From Runella rosea (GTDB lineage Bacteria; Bacteroidota; Bacteroidia; Cytophagales; Spirosomataceae), in NCBI RefSeq assembly GCF_003325355.1, contig NZ_CP030850.1, positions 2,108,001-2,172,000 on the forward strand: a DNA stretch of 64,000 nt, in the 5' to 3' direction. The notes beneath the pieces were generated by a model. The model searched no databases. It was not told the origin of the DNA and worked only from the letters and a program-made list of their open reading frames with translations. This document shows, piece after piece, positions 10,697 through 20,519 of this stretch. Numbering within the stretch: the first letter of the stretch is position 1; each line of letters opens with the position of its first letter. The translations under genes were made by a program, and so were the position numbers.

Positions 10697-13303
10697 TCAG
10701 TTATTATTTATTGTGACCGGTTTAACCGGTGAAGGATTTATGGCTGTAAGTGTCACTGAAGTACTGGCTGTGCACCCCCCGGCATCCGTTACGGTTACAT
10801 TATAAGTTCCCGCAGACAGGCCTGATTGATCCTGATTTGTTGGCACAAGGCCTGACCCATTTGAGGTTGTCCAATTGTAGGTAAACGGTGCTGTTCCACC
10901 CGTAACCACCAAATCAATTACCCCGTTTTCACCCAAAGGTGCATTGGAGCCAGGTGGACAAGTCGGGGGCGTAACATTAGTAGTCAATACAATTGTTGCA
11001 GCGGTTGACAAGGTGATGGAAACAATAACGGAACAGTTTTTGGCATCGGTTACAGTTACCTGATAATTCCCTGAGGCCAAACCAGTAATGGTAGCAGTTC
11101 CGTCTCCAGTTGGTGTGCCGTTCCAGTCGTAGGTATAGGGGGCGGTGCCACCCGATACTGAAGCCGTAACACTCCCGTTGGTTGCTCCGCAGCTTGGATC
11201 TGTTTTTGATAAAGTAGCCGTAAGTGCTGCTGAAGGCTGCGTCACTAAAATGTTGTTTACTGTTTGGATACAACTGTTTGCGTCAGTGATGGTAACGCTG
11301 TACGTTCCCGCAGATATATTCGTACGGTCTTTGGTGGATGCCCCATCGTTCCATTGATACGTATAGGGGGCGGCTCCGCCAATGACTGCAAGCGTTATTG
11401 AACCCGTAGACTGCCCGAAGCAAGGCACATTTGTTACTGTTGGTGTAGCTGCTATTACTGCGGATTGGGGTACGCTGATGTTATTGGCGGTAGCGGTACA
11501 AGATTTCGAATCAGTAACCGTGACCGAGTAGAGGCCTGCGGTTAGTCCGCTTCTATTTTGAGTAGTGATACCACCGCCCCAATCATAGGTATAGCCTGGC
11601 GTACCACCCGAAACCGCCAAGCTGATGGAGCCCGTGGCACCGCCACTGCAAGCCACCCCAACCGGCGTAGGTGTAATGACAATGGGAGGATAAGTACCTA
11701 CCATAGCGGTGAAAGTATTGGCACATCCGGTAGAAGACGTAATCGTAACGGTATAGGTACCGGCAGCAAGGCCAGATATGGTGGTGCCAGCCCCTGAGCC
11801 AGAGCCGCCGCCAGAGCGGGTCCATGTATAGGTATAAGGCGCAGTACCGCCCGTAACAGTCATAGCAATGACACCCGTATTGGCAGCACCCACACACAAG
11901 GGCGTCACCGTAGAAGTGACCGATTGACTACAGGGCTGAATGGTGATAGGCGTGGCAGTGGAGGTTTGCCTGCCGCAGGCGTCGGACACTGTGACGGTAA
12001 TCATACAGGAGGTAACGCCACTCACATTGGGAGGGGTAAAGGTCGTACTGGCAGCAGAGGAATTGGCAAAAGTACCTCCACAGCTACTCGTCCATTGATA
12101 AGTAAGCGGGGAAGATACAGGAGAGGTAGCCGTGACACTGACTGCATAGCCAACACCTATTGACATGGTTACAGGAACATTTGCCACACTGATAAAAGGT
12201 ACTTTATCTACAGAAGATAAAAGGCTGAAATTAAAAAAGGCACGAATAGCGGCTACGCTGGCCGTACCGCCTGCTTTTTTGATGTCGTGGCCGGCCTCGT
12301 ACATCACATAGCCTGAAGTGTTCAGGCCAAAACCACGGCCGAAGACAATCACGGCTGCCGGCCCGGGAGATAACCCCGGTACATTGGATTGGCTAGGGTC
12401 GAAAGCGATAACTTGGGTAGAAGGCCGCCAGCCTCCCCCTGCTTTGGGCAGATAGATCTGTTCGGCACCTCCAGGATGGGCTGCGTCTGTCGAACCCATA
12501 TATTGCGAAGCAGGACTGCTTGGGTTAAGACGAGTGTAAGGAGGAGACCCATCACTGTGTGAACCAGAAAATACCAAGGCATTTCCAACGCCACCTACGT
12601 TGGTAGCCAGGAAGTTGGTTTGCAAACTGCCATTGTTCATATTCTCTAATTCCGAAACGGCTTTGCAACCCGCCCAAATCGCCCCAAACTGCGTACGATT
12701 CCAGTTGTACAAATTGCTGTGAGTACTCCATGTGGGGTCGGCGTGGGGCATCACAAAAATATCATCGCAACCTCCCAATGATTGGGGGTCTTTAAAGTTG
12801 TAAGCTGAAGATGGAACCCCCGCCTGACTGAAGAAGCCTTGAGCAATTCCTCCATTCTGGTCGTCCAACGTCCATCGGGGCGCTGACGTGAGGGTATAGG
12901 TTACGTTTACCGTCAGAGGGCTCGTCGTGGTTGTGCCCGTAACTCCATAGCTGCTTATCTTGCCATTCACCGATGCGTTCCGAAAGGGGGCGGGGATGAT
13001 GAATGTTCCGCCTCGATAATCTACGCCCTGGTGGTTAAAATCCACACCATCAATGCCTTTACTCTGGCTGATGACCCATTTGACAGGGATTTTGTTGTTC
13101 TTCAACAAATCGTATATCAACCCGTAGGGTTTCAGAGCGTTGGCTGCAGTCTGGGGTGTGATACCCATATTGATGATATACGAGCCCGCAGGGAAAGTTT
13201 CGGTCTGTGCATAAGACCTTAATATTCCCGTCAGCATACACAACAAAGAAAGGATTGTTGTCAATAAATATTTAGAGAGACGGAAGCGGTAAAAAACAAC
13301 CAT
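10697..13303 (-). CDS. Secreted SprB-repeat protein (868 aa)
   Basis: A signal peptide is clear (hydrophobic LLTTILSLLCMLTGILRSYAQ, cleavage near residue 33). Residues about 35-360 form a domain I cannot name; it contains GCDDIFVMPHADPTWSTH and GFGLNTSGYVMYEAGHDIKK. An Ig/PKD-like module follows (about 365-455), then five SprB-type repeats (C...G-x-I...GGTAPYTYxW) to near residue 850. The protein ends SPVKPVTINNN without a recognisable sorting domain. A surface or matrix role is inferred from the signal peptide and repeats. The upstream region carries a palindrome-containing block that also occurs upstream of the caspase-like gene at 14879, so the two secreted proteins may be co-regulated. 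Confidence 0.85.
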   Translation of the reverse strand: MVVFYRFRLSKYLLTTILSLLCMLTGILRSYAQTETFPAGSYIINMGITPQTAANALKPYGLIYDLLKNNKIPVKWVISQSKGIDGVDFNHQGVDYRGGTFIIPAPFRNASVNGKISSYGVTGTTTTSPLTVNVTYTLTSAPRWTLDDQNGGIAQGFFSQAGVPSSAYNFKDPQSLGGCDDIFVMPHADPTWSTHSNLYNWNRTQFGAIWAGCKAVSELENMNNGSLQTNFLATNVGGVGNALVFSGSHSDGSPPYTRLNPSSPASQYMGSTDAAHPGGAEQIYLPKAGGGWRPSTQVIAFDPSQSNVPGLSPGPAAVIVFGRGFGLNTSGYVMYEAGHDIKKAGGTASVAAIRAFFNFSLLSSVDKVPFISVANVPVTMSIGVGYAVSVTATSPVSSPLTYQWTSSCGGTFANSSAASTTFTPPNVSGVTSCMITVTVSDACGRQTSTATPITIQPCSQSVTSTVTPLCVGAANTGVIAMTVTGGTAPYTYTWTRSGGGSGSGAGTTISGLAAGTYTVTITSSTGCANTFTAMVGTYPPIVITPTPVGVACSGGATGSISLAVSGGTPGYTYDWGGGITTQNRSGLTAGLYSVTVTDSKSCTATANNISVPQSAVIAATPTVTNVPCFGQSTGSITLAVIGGAAPYTYQWNDGASTKDRTNISAGTYSVTITDANSCIQTVNNILVTQPSAALTATLSKTDPSCGATNGSVTASVSGGTAPYTYDWNGTPTGDGTATITGLASGNYQVTVTDAKNCSVIVSITLSTAATIVLTTNVTPPTCPPGSNAPLGENGVIDLVVTGGTAPFTYNWTTSNGSGLVPTNQDQSGLSAGTYNVTVTDAGGCTASTSVTLTAINPSPVKPVTINNN

Positions 13304-13688
13304 ACAATTTGAGAATAAATTTGATCGGATAAACTAAGAACTACTTAGCCGTTCTGTAACAAGAACTAATCCGACGATTTAGCCAAATCGTTATACTGTT
13401 TATCGTTTTTGTTTTTTGTGATACACGAAGAAGATTATTCTGACGAGGGTAAAAAAAGGGAAGGTAAAAAGTGCCTGATTTTCGGCCTTTGAACAGGTTT
13501 TCAAAAGACAAAACAGCGCCAAAGGAAAGGATGCTCTCCCGGTTTGAAGGCAAAAATGGGGGAACTTGGACAGAAAAAAGCTGCGCTCCCTTGCACAATT
13601 TTCATGCCATATTGAAAACAATGGACGTCTAAAGCGTGATGGCGATGATAAATTTTCAAAATAGCCAGCAAAACATGCTGAATAGACA
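13304..13688. other. Intergenic region upstream of the 868-aa secreted protein
   Basis: A 385-bp gap between two minus-strand genes. Short open frames here show no recognisable protein. The only structure I see is the regulatory block at 13348-13421. The rest is unassigned. Confidence 0.6.
13348..13421 (-). promoter_or_regulatory. Shared upstream block with palindrome, copy 1
   Basis: About 74 bp that align to 14940-15013 with few differences (both read AGCCGTT...CAAGAA...CCGA.GATTTAGCCAAATCGT.ATACT.TTTATC). The core CGATTTAGCCAAATCG is a perfect 6-bp inverted repeat with a 4-nt centre. Both copies sit 45-60 bp before the start of a secreted-protein gene, as an activator or repressor site would. 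Function is inferred. Confidence 0.5.
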
Positions 13689-14879
13689 TCAATGGGAAAC
13701 ATTGCCCCAGGTTTCGGAAACCGATAGCTGCTTAATGAGTGGTTGCTTGGAATGGGTATTGTCGGTTTCTAATTTGCCAATGTGTAGGTACATCATGTTG
13801 GGTAGTACTTCTTGAGTACCCGGGTTTTTACTCGGCAGGTGTATTGTATCAAAGTACGTTTCTAAAGCATATTCTTTTGGTTTTGGTACTCGGTTCATCC
13901 CATACAATCGAACGACTCTGATGGTGGCGTTGGGGGTAAAATAAGCGGCAAGCTGTTGCTTAATTTGGTGGCGTTGGAGCGTATCTTTGTTTTGAGCCAA
14001 AGAGTTGAGTAGTCCTCCTACCACTTTTGTAGGAGCTGCCAAAGAATCGGGCCGCGATTCTATTGTGATGCTGGAGGTACTGTCTTTGCAATATTTAATT
14101 TCCAAAGCGGGTGTTTGGCTAATCGGTATGTCGTTGAAGTACTTATTTAAATAGGAAGAAGAGTAAGCATGAAACTGCTGAAAAGAAACATGCTTCAAAG
14201 CACTCGAATCCAGCGGCATGAGCATCCGCTCAAAAGCACGCACAAGCGACTCGGTAAATAAAGACGCACTATGGTTTTTATTGACCCAAGAAGGCTCATA
14301 AGGTAGCGAGCTTCCCATTTTAACGATGCCACAATGCCCTAAAAACAGTTTTTGAACTACCTGTTGACGATACGCCATCGAAGTCCCCAGCGTGTCGGGT
14401 ACTCGTTGGGGTGAATGAATGCTTTGCGCGCTATATTCCGATAAAATCAAACCCAAATGCAGTTTTCGAGCTTTTTGTTTGGTTTCCAGCCAGCCCGCCA
14501 CTTCATCTACCGAAAGGCCTTGGGTAGGGTTGTCCCGCAGTTTCCAATTGGCAAAAAAGCCCTTGTTATTTGAGGGAGGGAGTCCATACCCAGAATAATA
14601 TACCACAACAATGTCTTTTGCACTGGTTGGAAGGGTAACAATGGCTTGTTGAAGGTCTGTAGCAGTAAATTTTTGCTTTGATAGGTGCATTACCTCCATT
14701 TTATAGCCCAATCCCCACTCTACAATGCCTAAGATTTGAAGCATATCTGCTTCGTTACGTAGTTGTGGTAAGCCAAATCTACTATCTTCATTTTCGATAA
14801 CAAACAGTACGTGCAGTTTTTGGGCAGGAAGGGATAGGGTGATAAAAAAAGCCCCCAAAAGCGTCAATAGGTATTTCAT
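13689..14879 (-). CDS. Secreted caspase-fold protein lacking the catalytic dyad
   Basis: A 396-aa protein with a signal peptide (ends near LSLPAQ, residue 20) and a peptidase C14/caspase-like core. The strand KDIVVVYYSGYG (89-99) matches the family motif that normally reads YYSGHG, so the catalytic His is Tyr98 (codon TAT, one base from CAT). The second motif, normally DACxS, reads LILSEYSAQS (144-153), so the Cys is replaced by Tyr149 and the preceding Asp by Ser147. The fold assignment rests on these two motifs and their spacing. The protein is therefore probably a non-catalytic caspase homologue, perhaps a binding or scaffold protein outside the cytoplasm. It is followed (upstream on this strand) by two sensor kinases that could sense extracellular signals. 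Confidence is good for the gene, moderate for the fold. Confidence 0.75.
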   Translation of the reverse strand: MKYLLTLLGAFFITLSLPAQKLHVLFVIENEDSRFGLPQLRNEADMLQILGIVEWGLGYKMEVMHLSKQKFTATDLQQAIVTLPTSAKDIVVVYYSGYGLPPSNNKGFFANWKLRDNPTQGLSVDEVAGWLETKQKARKLHLGLILSEYSAQSIHSPQRVPDTLGTSMAYRQQVVQKLFLGHCGIVKMGSSLPYEPSWVNKNHSASLFTESLVRAFERMLMPLDSSALKHVSFQQFHAYSSSYLNKYFNDIPISQTPALEIKYCKDSTSSITIESRPDSLAAPTKVVGGLLNSLAQNKDTLQRHQIKQQLAAYFTPNATIRVVRLYGMNRVPKPKEYALETYFDTIHLPSKNPGTQEVLPNMMYLHIGKLETDNTHSKQPLIKQLSVSETWGNVSH

Positions 14880-14939
14880 GTTTTGACTGTTAGCGTGTAT
14901 CGTTTAGATGCACTTGGCTCGGACAAATACGAGCTGCAT

Positions 14940-15013
14940 AGCCGTTATCTGACAAGAATTACTCCGATGATTTAGCCAAATCGTCATACTATTTATCATT
15001 TTTGTTTTTCTAC
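14940..15013 (-). promoter_or_regulatory. Shared upstream block with palindrome, copy 2
   Basis: Second copy of the 13348-13421 block, 60 bp upstream of the caspase-like gene, again containing the inverted repeat GATTTAGCCAAATC. Conservation in two otherwise unrelated intergenic sequences supports a regulatory role. Confidence 0.5.
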
Positions 15014-15068
15014 TTCAGCAGTGAGGCTTTAGCAAGTTTGTAGAAAATGGGAGGGATAAAATACTTAC

Positions 15069-17171
15069 TTAAGCCTCCAAGGTCAAACGAAAACAAGACC
15101 CTTTATTGACTTCGCTTTCGATGGTCAAAATGGCCTTTTGTTTCTGTACAAAATGATGAATCAATACCATACCCAGCCCCAATCCGTGTATTCCTACTTC
15201 AGGTTTGATTTTTCCCGCAAACACTTGTTTCATATAGTCTAGTTGGTCAGGGGCAATTCCTTTGCCGGTATCGGCAATGATGAGTACCGTCTTGTTAGAC
15301 GACTCATTGTCAGCTGCTGAGTGGGGGCTGATACGTACCATAACCGCCCCCTCAGCGGGCGTGTTTTTAAGAGCATTGTCTAATAGGTTACGTACCGTCA
15401 TCAAAAAGCCATTTGGAGCAACAGAAACTACCGAACTTGGCGGTAAATCGGTTGCCAAAACAATTTTTTTAGCTTCGGCAAAAGGAAGATACGTTTGGTA
15501 TAGTTCTTGGAGCAAAGGTACTACATCCATCGGTTGCCGAGCTTCCTCAACGTCAGGCGTAAAATACTGACTTTTGCCCCATTCAAACAGGTTGTTGAGG
15601 AGTAGCTGGGTCTTTTGTTTCATGCTTTCTATTTGTTGAATGACTTTGTCCAACTCCTGTTTTTTACCTTCTTGGATGAGGTGATGCAACAATGCTCCCA
15701 TGTCATTGAGGCTATTTATGGGGGAGCGCAAATCGTGGGCAATGATGGTATAGAATTTGTCACGACCCTGTTGGAGCGCCAACAGTTTCGTATTTGTTTG
15801 CCGAAGTTTTATTGAAAAAACAAGTATGGTTCCAATCAATCCCAAAGCGACCAGCAAACCGCCGAATAAAAGTTGTTTTTGGGATTCTGCCAGTTGGATG
15901 GCACTTTCTTGTTTTTGAACTTCTATTTGGCTTTGGAGCAGTTGGGTTTTGCTTTCAGTTGCTTGGTTTTCTAGGGCAAGGTTTCTTAAAGCGGCTTCGC
16001 GTTTTTCGGCATCATACTGTGCTTGAAGCAGTTTATTTCGACTTTCAACGATCTGTTTTTCCAAGGAAATTCGTTTAAGTTGCGCTTCTTTTTCGGTAAA
16101 GGAGTATTTTTCCTTGATTTCATACACGGCCAGTCTACGGTCACTGTCACGAATCAGATTATTATACTTGTCGTATTCATCATAGGCTTTTACACCCTCT
16201 TTCCACTTTTTTACCTCAAAGTATGCGTTTTTTAAACGTCTGTTCATTCCCCGTAACGCCTTTATATTCTTAGGATCTTCAATCTTGACCCGCCTAATAG
16301 CTTCCTCCATATACACAATAACACTGTCGTATTTTTTTAAATGTGTGTAAGTATTGGCTACATTTCTATAATCCGGATAAGTGGCTTTAATGTCAGGATG
16401 GTTCAGTATTTTCAAACCCAATTCCAATAGTTTATCAAATTTTTTGGAATTTAAGTAACCTTGTTGAGCAGCTCGATAAATACCTTTTCTTAAGAATACC
16501 AAGTGCGGGTTTTTATCCAGTATTTCATTGGCCGCTCTGAAGGCTTCCATTTGTTGTGTTTCGGTTATTCCTCGGGAAAAAGATGGATGACTGTTCAAAA
16601 TAGTACGATAGTACGTAAACCTGTCAATGGCGTGCTTTGATTTTTCGGATAAGGCCACTAGCTTAGCGAAATTCTCCTGATTCATTTTTAGTAAATCCTT
16701 TTTAACTAATGAACCGTAGGTTGGGTCATCCTGAGTAAATTGTCTCAATGACCAACTAAGGCATTGAACGATGCCTGACGTATCTTTTTGTTGGGCAAAC
16801 AGGCTCTGTGCTTTCATAATTTGTTCATAGGCAACCTCTTCTTGCCAAGTCGAGTTGTTCAAGCCCATGATATAATTTGCCATGGCAAGCCCCAAGGTTG
16901 ATTTATGCTTGGTGGCCAATTGTACTATTTTATTGTACTGCTGCGCAGTGATCGAATCGTCCCGATGCGACTTACCCAACTCAATGGCAATCAATAAATG
17001 CAGGTATTGGCTTGATTGTGAGTTTTGTGCCATGCTTCGTTCTACTTTTATCAAACTGTCCAAACGAGAAGCAGGGACGAGATAATCACGAAAAGATTTA
17101 AAGGATTTATTCTGGGTATATCCCAACCTAACAACACAAACTGAAAAAATAAAAAGGATAGCGTATTTCAT
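15069..17171 (-). CDS. TPR-type periplasmic sensor histidine kinase (700 aa)
   Basis: Signal peptide (1-20), then a long periplasmic helical region with TPR-like repeats (about 60-345), a coiled coil (about 350-430), one membrane segment (LLFGGLLVALGLIGTILVF, about 435-455), a HisKA domain with IIAHDLRSPI and phospho-acceptor His479, and a HATPase_c domain with N box RNLLDNALKNT, ADTGKGIAP and GLGLGM. The coiled coil contains duplicated segments (LENQATESKTQLLQ, LEKQIVESRNKLLQ). No receiver domain is present, so it should signal to a separate regulator; the LytTR protein at 20520 and its kin are candidates. It is a close paralogue of the next kinase (17220-19115), 48 bp away, so the pair arose by tandem duplication. 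Confidence 0.92.
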   Translation of the reverse strand: MKYAILFIFSVCVVRLGYTQNKSFKSFRDYLVPASRLDSLIKVERSMAQNSQSSQYLHLLIAIELGKSHRDDSITAQQYNKIVQLATKHKSTLGLAMANYIMGLNNSTWQEEVAYEQIMKAQSLFAQQKDTSGIVQCLSWSLRQFTQDDPTYGSLVKKDLLKMNQENFAKLVALSEKSKHAIDRFTYYRTILNSHPSFSRGITETQQMEAFRAANEILDKNPHLVFLRKGIYRAAQQGYLNSKKFDKLLELGLKILNHPDIKATYPDYRNVANTYTHLKKYDSVIVYMEEAIRRVKIEDPKNIKALRGMNRRLKNAYFEVKKWKEGVKAYDEYDKYNNLIRDSDRRLAVYEIKEKYSFTEKEAQLKRISLEKQIVESRNKLLQAQYDAEKREAALRNLALENQATESKTQLLQSQIEVQKQESAIQLAESQKQLLFGGLLVALGLIGTILVFSIKLRQTNTKLLALQQGRDKFYTIIAHDLRSPINSLNDMGALLHHLIQEGKKQELDKVIQQIESMKQKTQLLLNNLFEWGKSQYFTPDVEEARQPMDVVPLLQELYQTYLPFAEAKKIVLATDLPPSSVVSVAPNGFLMTVRNLLDNALKNTPAEGAVMVRISPHSAADNESSNKTVLIIADTGKGIAPDQLDYMKQVFAGKIKPEVGIHGLGLGMVLIHHFVQKQKAILTIESEVNKGSCFRLTLEA

Positions 17172-17219
17172 ACGTTAAATGTCTAATCAATGAAGGATGT
17201 ATACACTTTTGTCTTTAGT

Positions 17220-19115
17220 TTAAGATTTCCAAACGATGCTGAAACTGGATCCAACCCCTGATTCACTCATTATCTGAAGCTTAATCTTATTTTTTTTGGC
17301 AAAATTATAGACCAGTATCATGCCCAGCCCCAGTCCTTTTACCCCTACTTCTGGTTTGGTTTTACACGAAAACACTTGCTGTAAGTACTTTAATTGCCCA
17401 GGAGCAATCCCTTCGCCCGTGTCGGCAATCATGATAGAATGATTGGGGGTGCCTTCTTCACTGCTGCGGCCGCTTACCGTAATTTTTCCGCCAGTGGGGG
17501 TATGTTTCAGGGCATTGTCGAGTAGATTACGGACGGCCGTTTCGAATCCTTTTTGATCGGCTTTCAGGGGCAAAGAAGAAGGCAATGCCAATGCCAAAGA
17601 TACTCCCTTCGCTTCGGCAAAAGGAAGATAGTGATTACATAACGTTTGTAAAGATACGGCAGCATCGAATGTACCAGGCTGCGCTCCGGACTCATTGATA
17701 AAATATTGACTTTTACCCCATTCAAACAGATTATTAAGTAGCAAATGTGTTTGTTGTCTCATGTTTTCAATCTGTTGGATGACTTTATCCAATTCTTGTT
17801 TTTTCCCCTCACTGATAAGATGATGCAGTAATGCCCCCATATCATTAAGGCTGTTCATGGGCGAGCGCAGATCGTGGGCAATGATGGTATAGAATCTATC
17901 ACGGGCCTGCTGAAGGTGCAACAATTCAGCGTTGGTTCTTTGAAGCTTTATGGAGAAAAAAAGTATGATTCCAACCAATACGAGGGTCATAATTAAGCCT
18001 CCAAACAAGAGTCTTTTTTGTGAGTCTGCTATTTCCTTTTCTAAAGCAAGTCTTTTGAGCACCGCTTCCTTATCGGCAAATGAGTATTTTTCCCGCAGGT
18101 GAAACAGCGCTACGCTACGGTCATTGTCTCTGATGACACTAACCAGGCTGTCATACGTTTCATCTGTCTGAATGCTTGCTTTCAGATTTCCTGCCTCGTA
18201 ATAAGCTTTTTTCAAAAAAAAATATATATTCCTTCGCCGCATGAGCGCCATTGGCCTTTCAATTTCAATTCGCTTTCCTGCTTCTTCTAAAGCTACTACG
18301 GCCAGGTCATATTTTTTTACTGACAGATAGGCATTGCCTAGGTATTGATAATCCATAAAATCTATTTTTTTGTTTGTATGGTGCATCACCTTAAGGGCAA
18401 ATTCAAGCACTTTTTCATGCCTTTGCTTACGTAAATACCCTTCCTGAATATTCTTATAAACATTGGCTCGTATATACTCAAAACGAGGGTACATATCAAT
18501 CATCTTAATTGTTTTATTCAGGGTCTGTGCTATCTGACTTTCGGTTGGCTGAGGCTCAAAATAAGGATCGCATGCCATAATAAGTAAGTAATACATATAA
18601 TTGTCAATGGGATACTTTGATTTTTGGCCAAGTGCCACGACCCTGTCAAAGTAAAATTTTGGCAAATTTTTGTCTGCTCTTCTTGTATGGGAACGCAAGA
18701 GTTTGGAACAATGAATTATTCCCGTAGTATCATTGCCTGCTGTAAAAATTTTTTCTGCCTTTGTTAAATAACTGTAAGAAAGGGAGTCGTCTTGGTCAAT
18801 GGTATATTCTCTTCCAAGTATGTAATAAGCCATAGCTAAACCAAGCTGTGACTTTTGTTTTGAAGCAAGCTCTATGATTTGCTTTATTTTTTCCTTATTG
18901 ATCGTATCATAAGCATTTTGTTTTCCCAACTCAATGGCAATCAACAAATGCAGATATTGGCTTGAAATAGGGTTGATGTGCCCTCCAGTTTTTTTAAAAC
19001 TATCCAGATTAGAGGCCGGAAGGAGATAATCACGAAAAGTCTTAAAGGATTTATTTTGGGTATATCCTACCCCGACAAACCAAATCGTAAAGACAAAAAG
19101 AATAGGGTATTTCAT
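17220..19115 (-). CDS. TPR-type periplasmic sensor histidine kinase (631 aa), paralogue
   Basis: Same architecture as the 700-aa kinase: signal peptide ending near GYTQ, shared start of the mature part (NKSFKTFRDYLLPAS), TPR-like helices (about 50-335), a shorter coiled coil, one membrane segment (LLFGGLIMTLVLVGIILFF, about 370-390), HisKA with IIAHDLRSPM and His414, and HATPase_c with RNLLDNALKHT, ADTGEGIAP and GLGLGM. It lacks about 70 residues of the coiled coil found in its neighbour. Remains of a third copy lie just upstream at 19204-19690. The three-copy cluster points to repeated tandem duplication of a sensor with diverging periplasmic domains. Confidence 0.92.
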   Translation of the reverse strand: MKYPILFVFTIWFVGVGYTQNKSFKTFRDYLLPASNLDSFKKTGGHINPISSQYLHLLIAIELGKQNAYDTINKEKIKQIIELASKQKSQLGLAMAYYILGREYTIDQDDSLSYSYLTKAEKIFTAGNDTTGIIHCSKLLRSHTRRADKNLPKFYFDRVVALGQKSKYPIDNYMYYLLIMACDPYFEPQPTESQIAQTLNKTIKMIDMYPRFEYIRANVYKNIQEGYLRKQRHEKVLEFALKVMHHTNKKIDFMDYQYLGNAYLSVKKYDLAVVALEEAGKRIEIERPMALMRRRNIYFFLKKAYYEAGNLKASIQTDETYDSLVSVIRDNDRSVALFHLREKYSFADKEAVLKRLALEKEIADSQKRLLFGGLIMTLVLVGIILFFSIKLQRTNAELLHLQQARDRFYTIIAHDLRSPMNSLNDMGALLHHLISEGKKQELDKVIQQIENMRQQTHLLLNNLFEWGKSQYFINESGAQPGTFDAAVSLQTLCNHYLPFAEAKGVSLALALPSSLPLKADQKGFETAVRNLLDNALKHTPTGGKITVSGRSSEEGTPNHSIMIADTGEGIAPGQLKYLQQVFSCKTKPEVGVKGLGLGMILVYNFAKKNKIKLQIMSESGVGSSFSIVWKS

Positions 19116-19203
19116 AAAGTCGTCATTTTCTAAGCCTCTAAAACAAACGAAAACATGATCTTATGTCTACTTCGTTGATTATAGTAGTTAGGCTGGCATT
19201 GTT

Positions 19204-19690
19204 TTACGGGTTTGATGGTCTGTATTTTCCCAAAATGCGTTGATAAATCCACATTTGGGTGGTGTATTTTCGAGTAGTATCGAGCATGTTTCGTAGAACT
19301 GAAACAAAAATGTTAGAATCAGCCCTGAGTTCTAACGCGTCGGGTATTTCTATGGACATCACTGTTCCTTTGGCTTCGGACAACGCTTTGTGGCTATTGT
19401 ATAACTTATTAATTGCCTGCACAGTATCAAATACTTATTCTTTGGTGATGATTTCATATTTACTTGACTTTCTCCATTGGATCAGTTTATTGGGTAGTAG
19501 TTCATGCTTTTACTTTGTCGGATTACTTTATACTGCCCCTGTTTTTTTCCTTCTCGGATAAGATAATCCACATTATTGTAGGCTGGTCATGGGTGAGTTC
19601 AGGCTGTGCCAATGATGTCGTTAGTAGATTCCAAAAAAGCAACGGCTTGGTTAAGATGAGCAAACACTGAAGCAGAAGCCATAACAGCTC
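19204..19690 (-). pseudogene. Decayed third histidine kinase
   Basis: Reading the minus strand through several frames recovers the kinase core in order: HLNQA then IIGTA-stop-THP (matches HLQQA...IIAHDLRSP), YLIREGKKQGQYKVIRQ (matches HLISEGKKQELDKVIQQ), LLPNKLIQWRKSSKY (matches LLLNNLFEWGKSQYF), then SEAKGTVMSIEIPDALEL and VLRNMLDTTRKYT (matches AEAKG... and VRNLLDNALKHT). Stops, frame changes and a loss of about five codons interrupt it, and the ATP-binding glycine boxes are gone. The 72-aa open stretch 19204-19422 is the longest intact piece. It is a dead duplicate of the two neighbouring kinases. Confidence 0.8.
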
Positions 19691-20519
19691 TGCCTTTGAT
19701 GGAATGATACATGGCAAATGGCAAACAGTTGTTGAGTATACAGGCTTTTTATTGTTTCGAAATCTTGCCCAAATTGGTCACTTATCCCAAAGAGACTGTA
19801 TTCGAACCATATCAGTTCGTGAAGAAAACTGTATTGAATAGTTTCCATTAGCGTAAATAATATTTTCTAAGGCTTGGGGGGGGCTGTCAACAAATAATAA
19901 CCCCTGAAAGAGTTGTAGATGCCGTTGTCTTGTCTTCGAGAAGAATATAGAAAGAGGAAATTCAAAAACAATAAAAAGCCGGTCATTAAGCCTTTAGAAA
20001 ATCTTATAATATACAATGACATAATTTTTTAATTTCTGGGTAGGGAAGAGCTTTTCATTCTTATAAACATTAGTGAATAAGAATATTTTCAGCTCAAAAA
20101 ATACTGTCCAAAGTCATATTTGTTAAAAATATTCTCTGGATTATGGCTAGGGGCGAGAGAATAACAGTCCACACAATTATCATCAATGATATAGGAGTAA
20201 AGTGGAAGCTGAAAATTATAACATAACGTTTAAGATGAACCATAGTGTAGTGCTTCGATGAGAATTACAACGTTTACCCCTAGTAGTAAACAGATACCTT
20301 AATTTTGAAATAAAATTAGTTGTTTGCTCTAAAAGAAGCATTGACAACAAATTAGCCAAAACGCTTTTTGGCTTACCCAAAATGGTATTTTTTTTATCGA
20401 CATAGTTTCAAACGGCCCACGGTTCTATTTTTATGCCTTAAAAGCCTTGACTAAATTGTATATTCTTTAAACATAGTGCATAATAAATTGTTTGAATCGG
20501 TACACAAAAGACAGAAAAT
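19691..20519. other. Long intergenic region before the LytTR regulator
   Basis: About 830 bp with no convincing gene. The part next to the kinase remnant could be its unrecognisable 5' portion. The rest is A+T-rich and probably holds the promoter of the 20520 gene; I found no clear TAnnTTTG pair. Confidence 0.5.

Noticed and set aside
13341-13702. Several 60-100 aa open frames upstream of the 868-aa protein
   Set aside because: Overlapping in different frames, no motif, no ribosome-site or operon logic.
19523-19848. Open frames beside the kinase remnant
   Set aside because: The part below 19690 is explained by the decayed kinase in another frame; the rest shows no recognisable protein.
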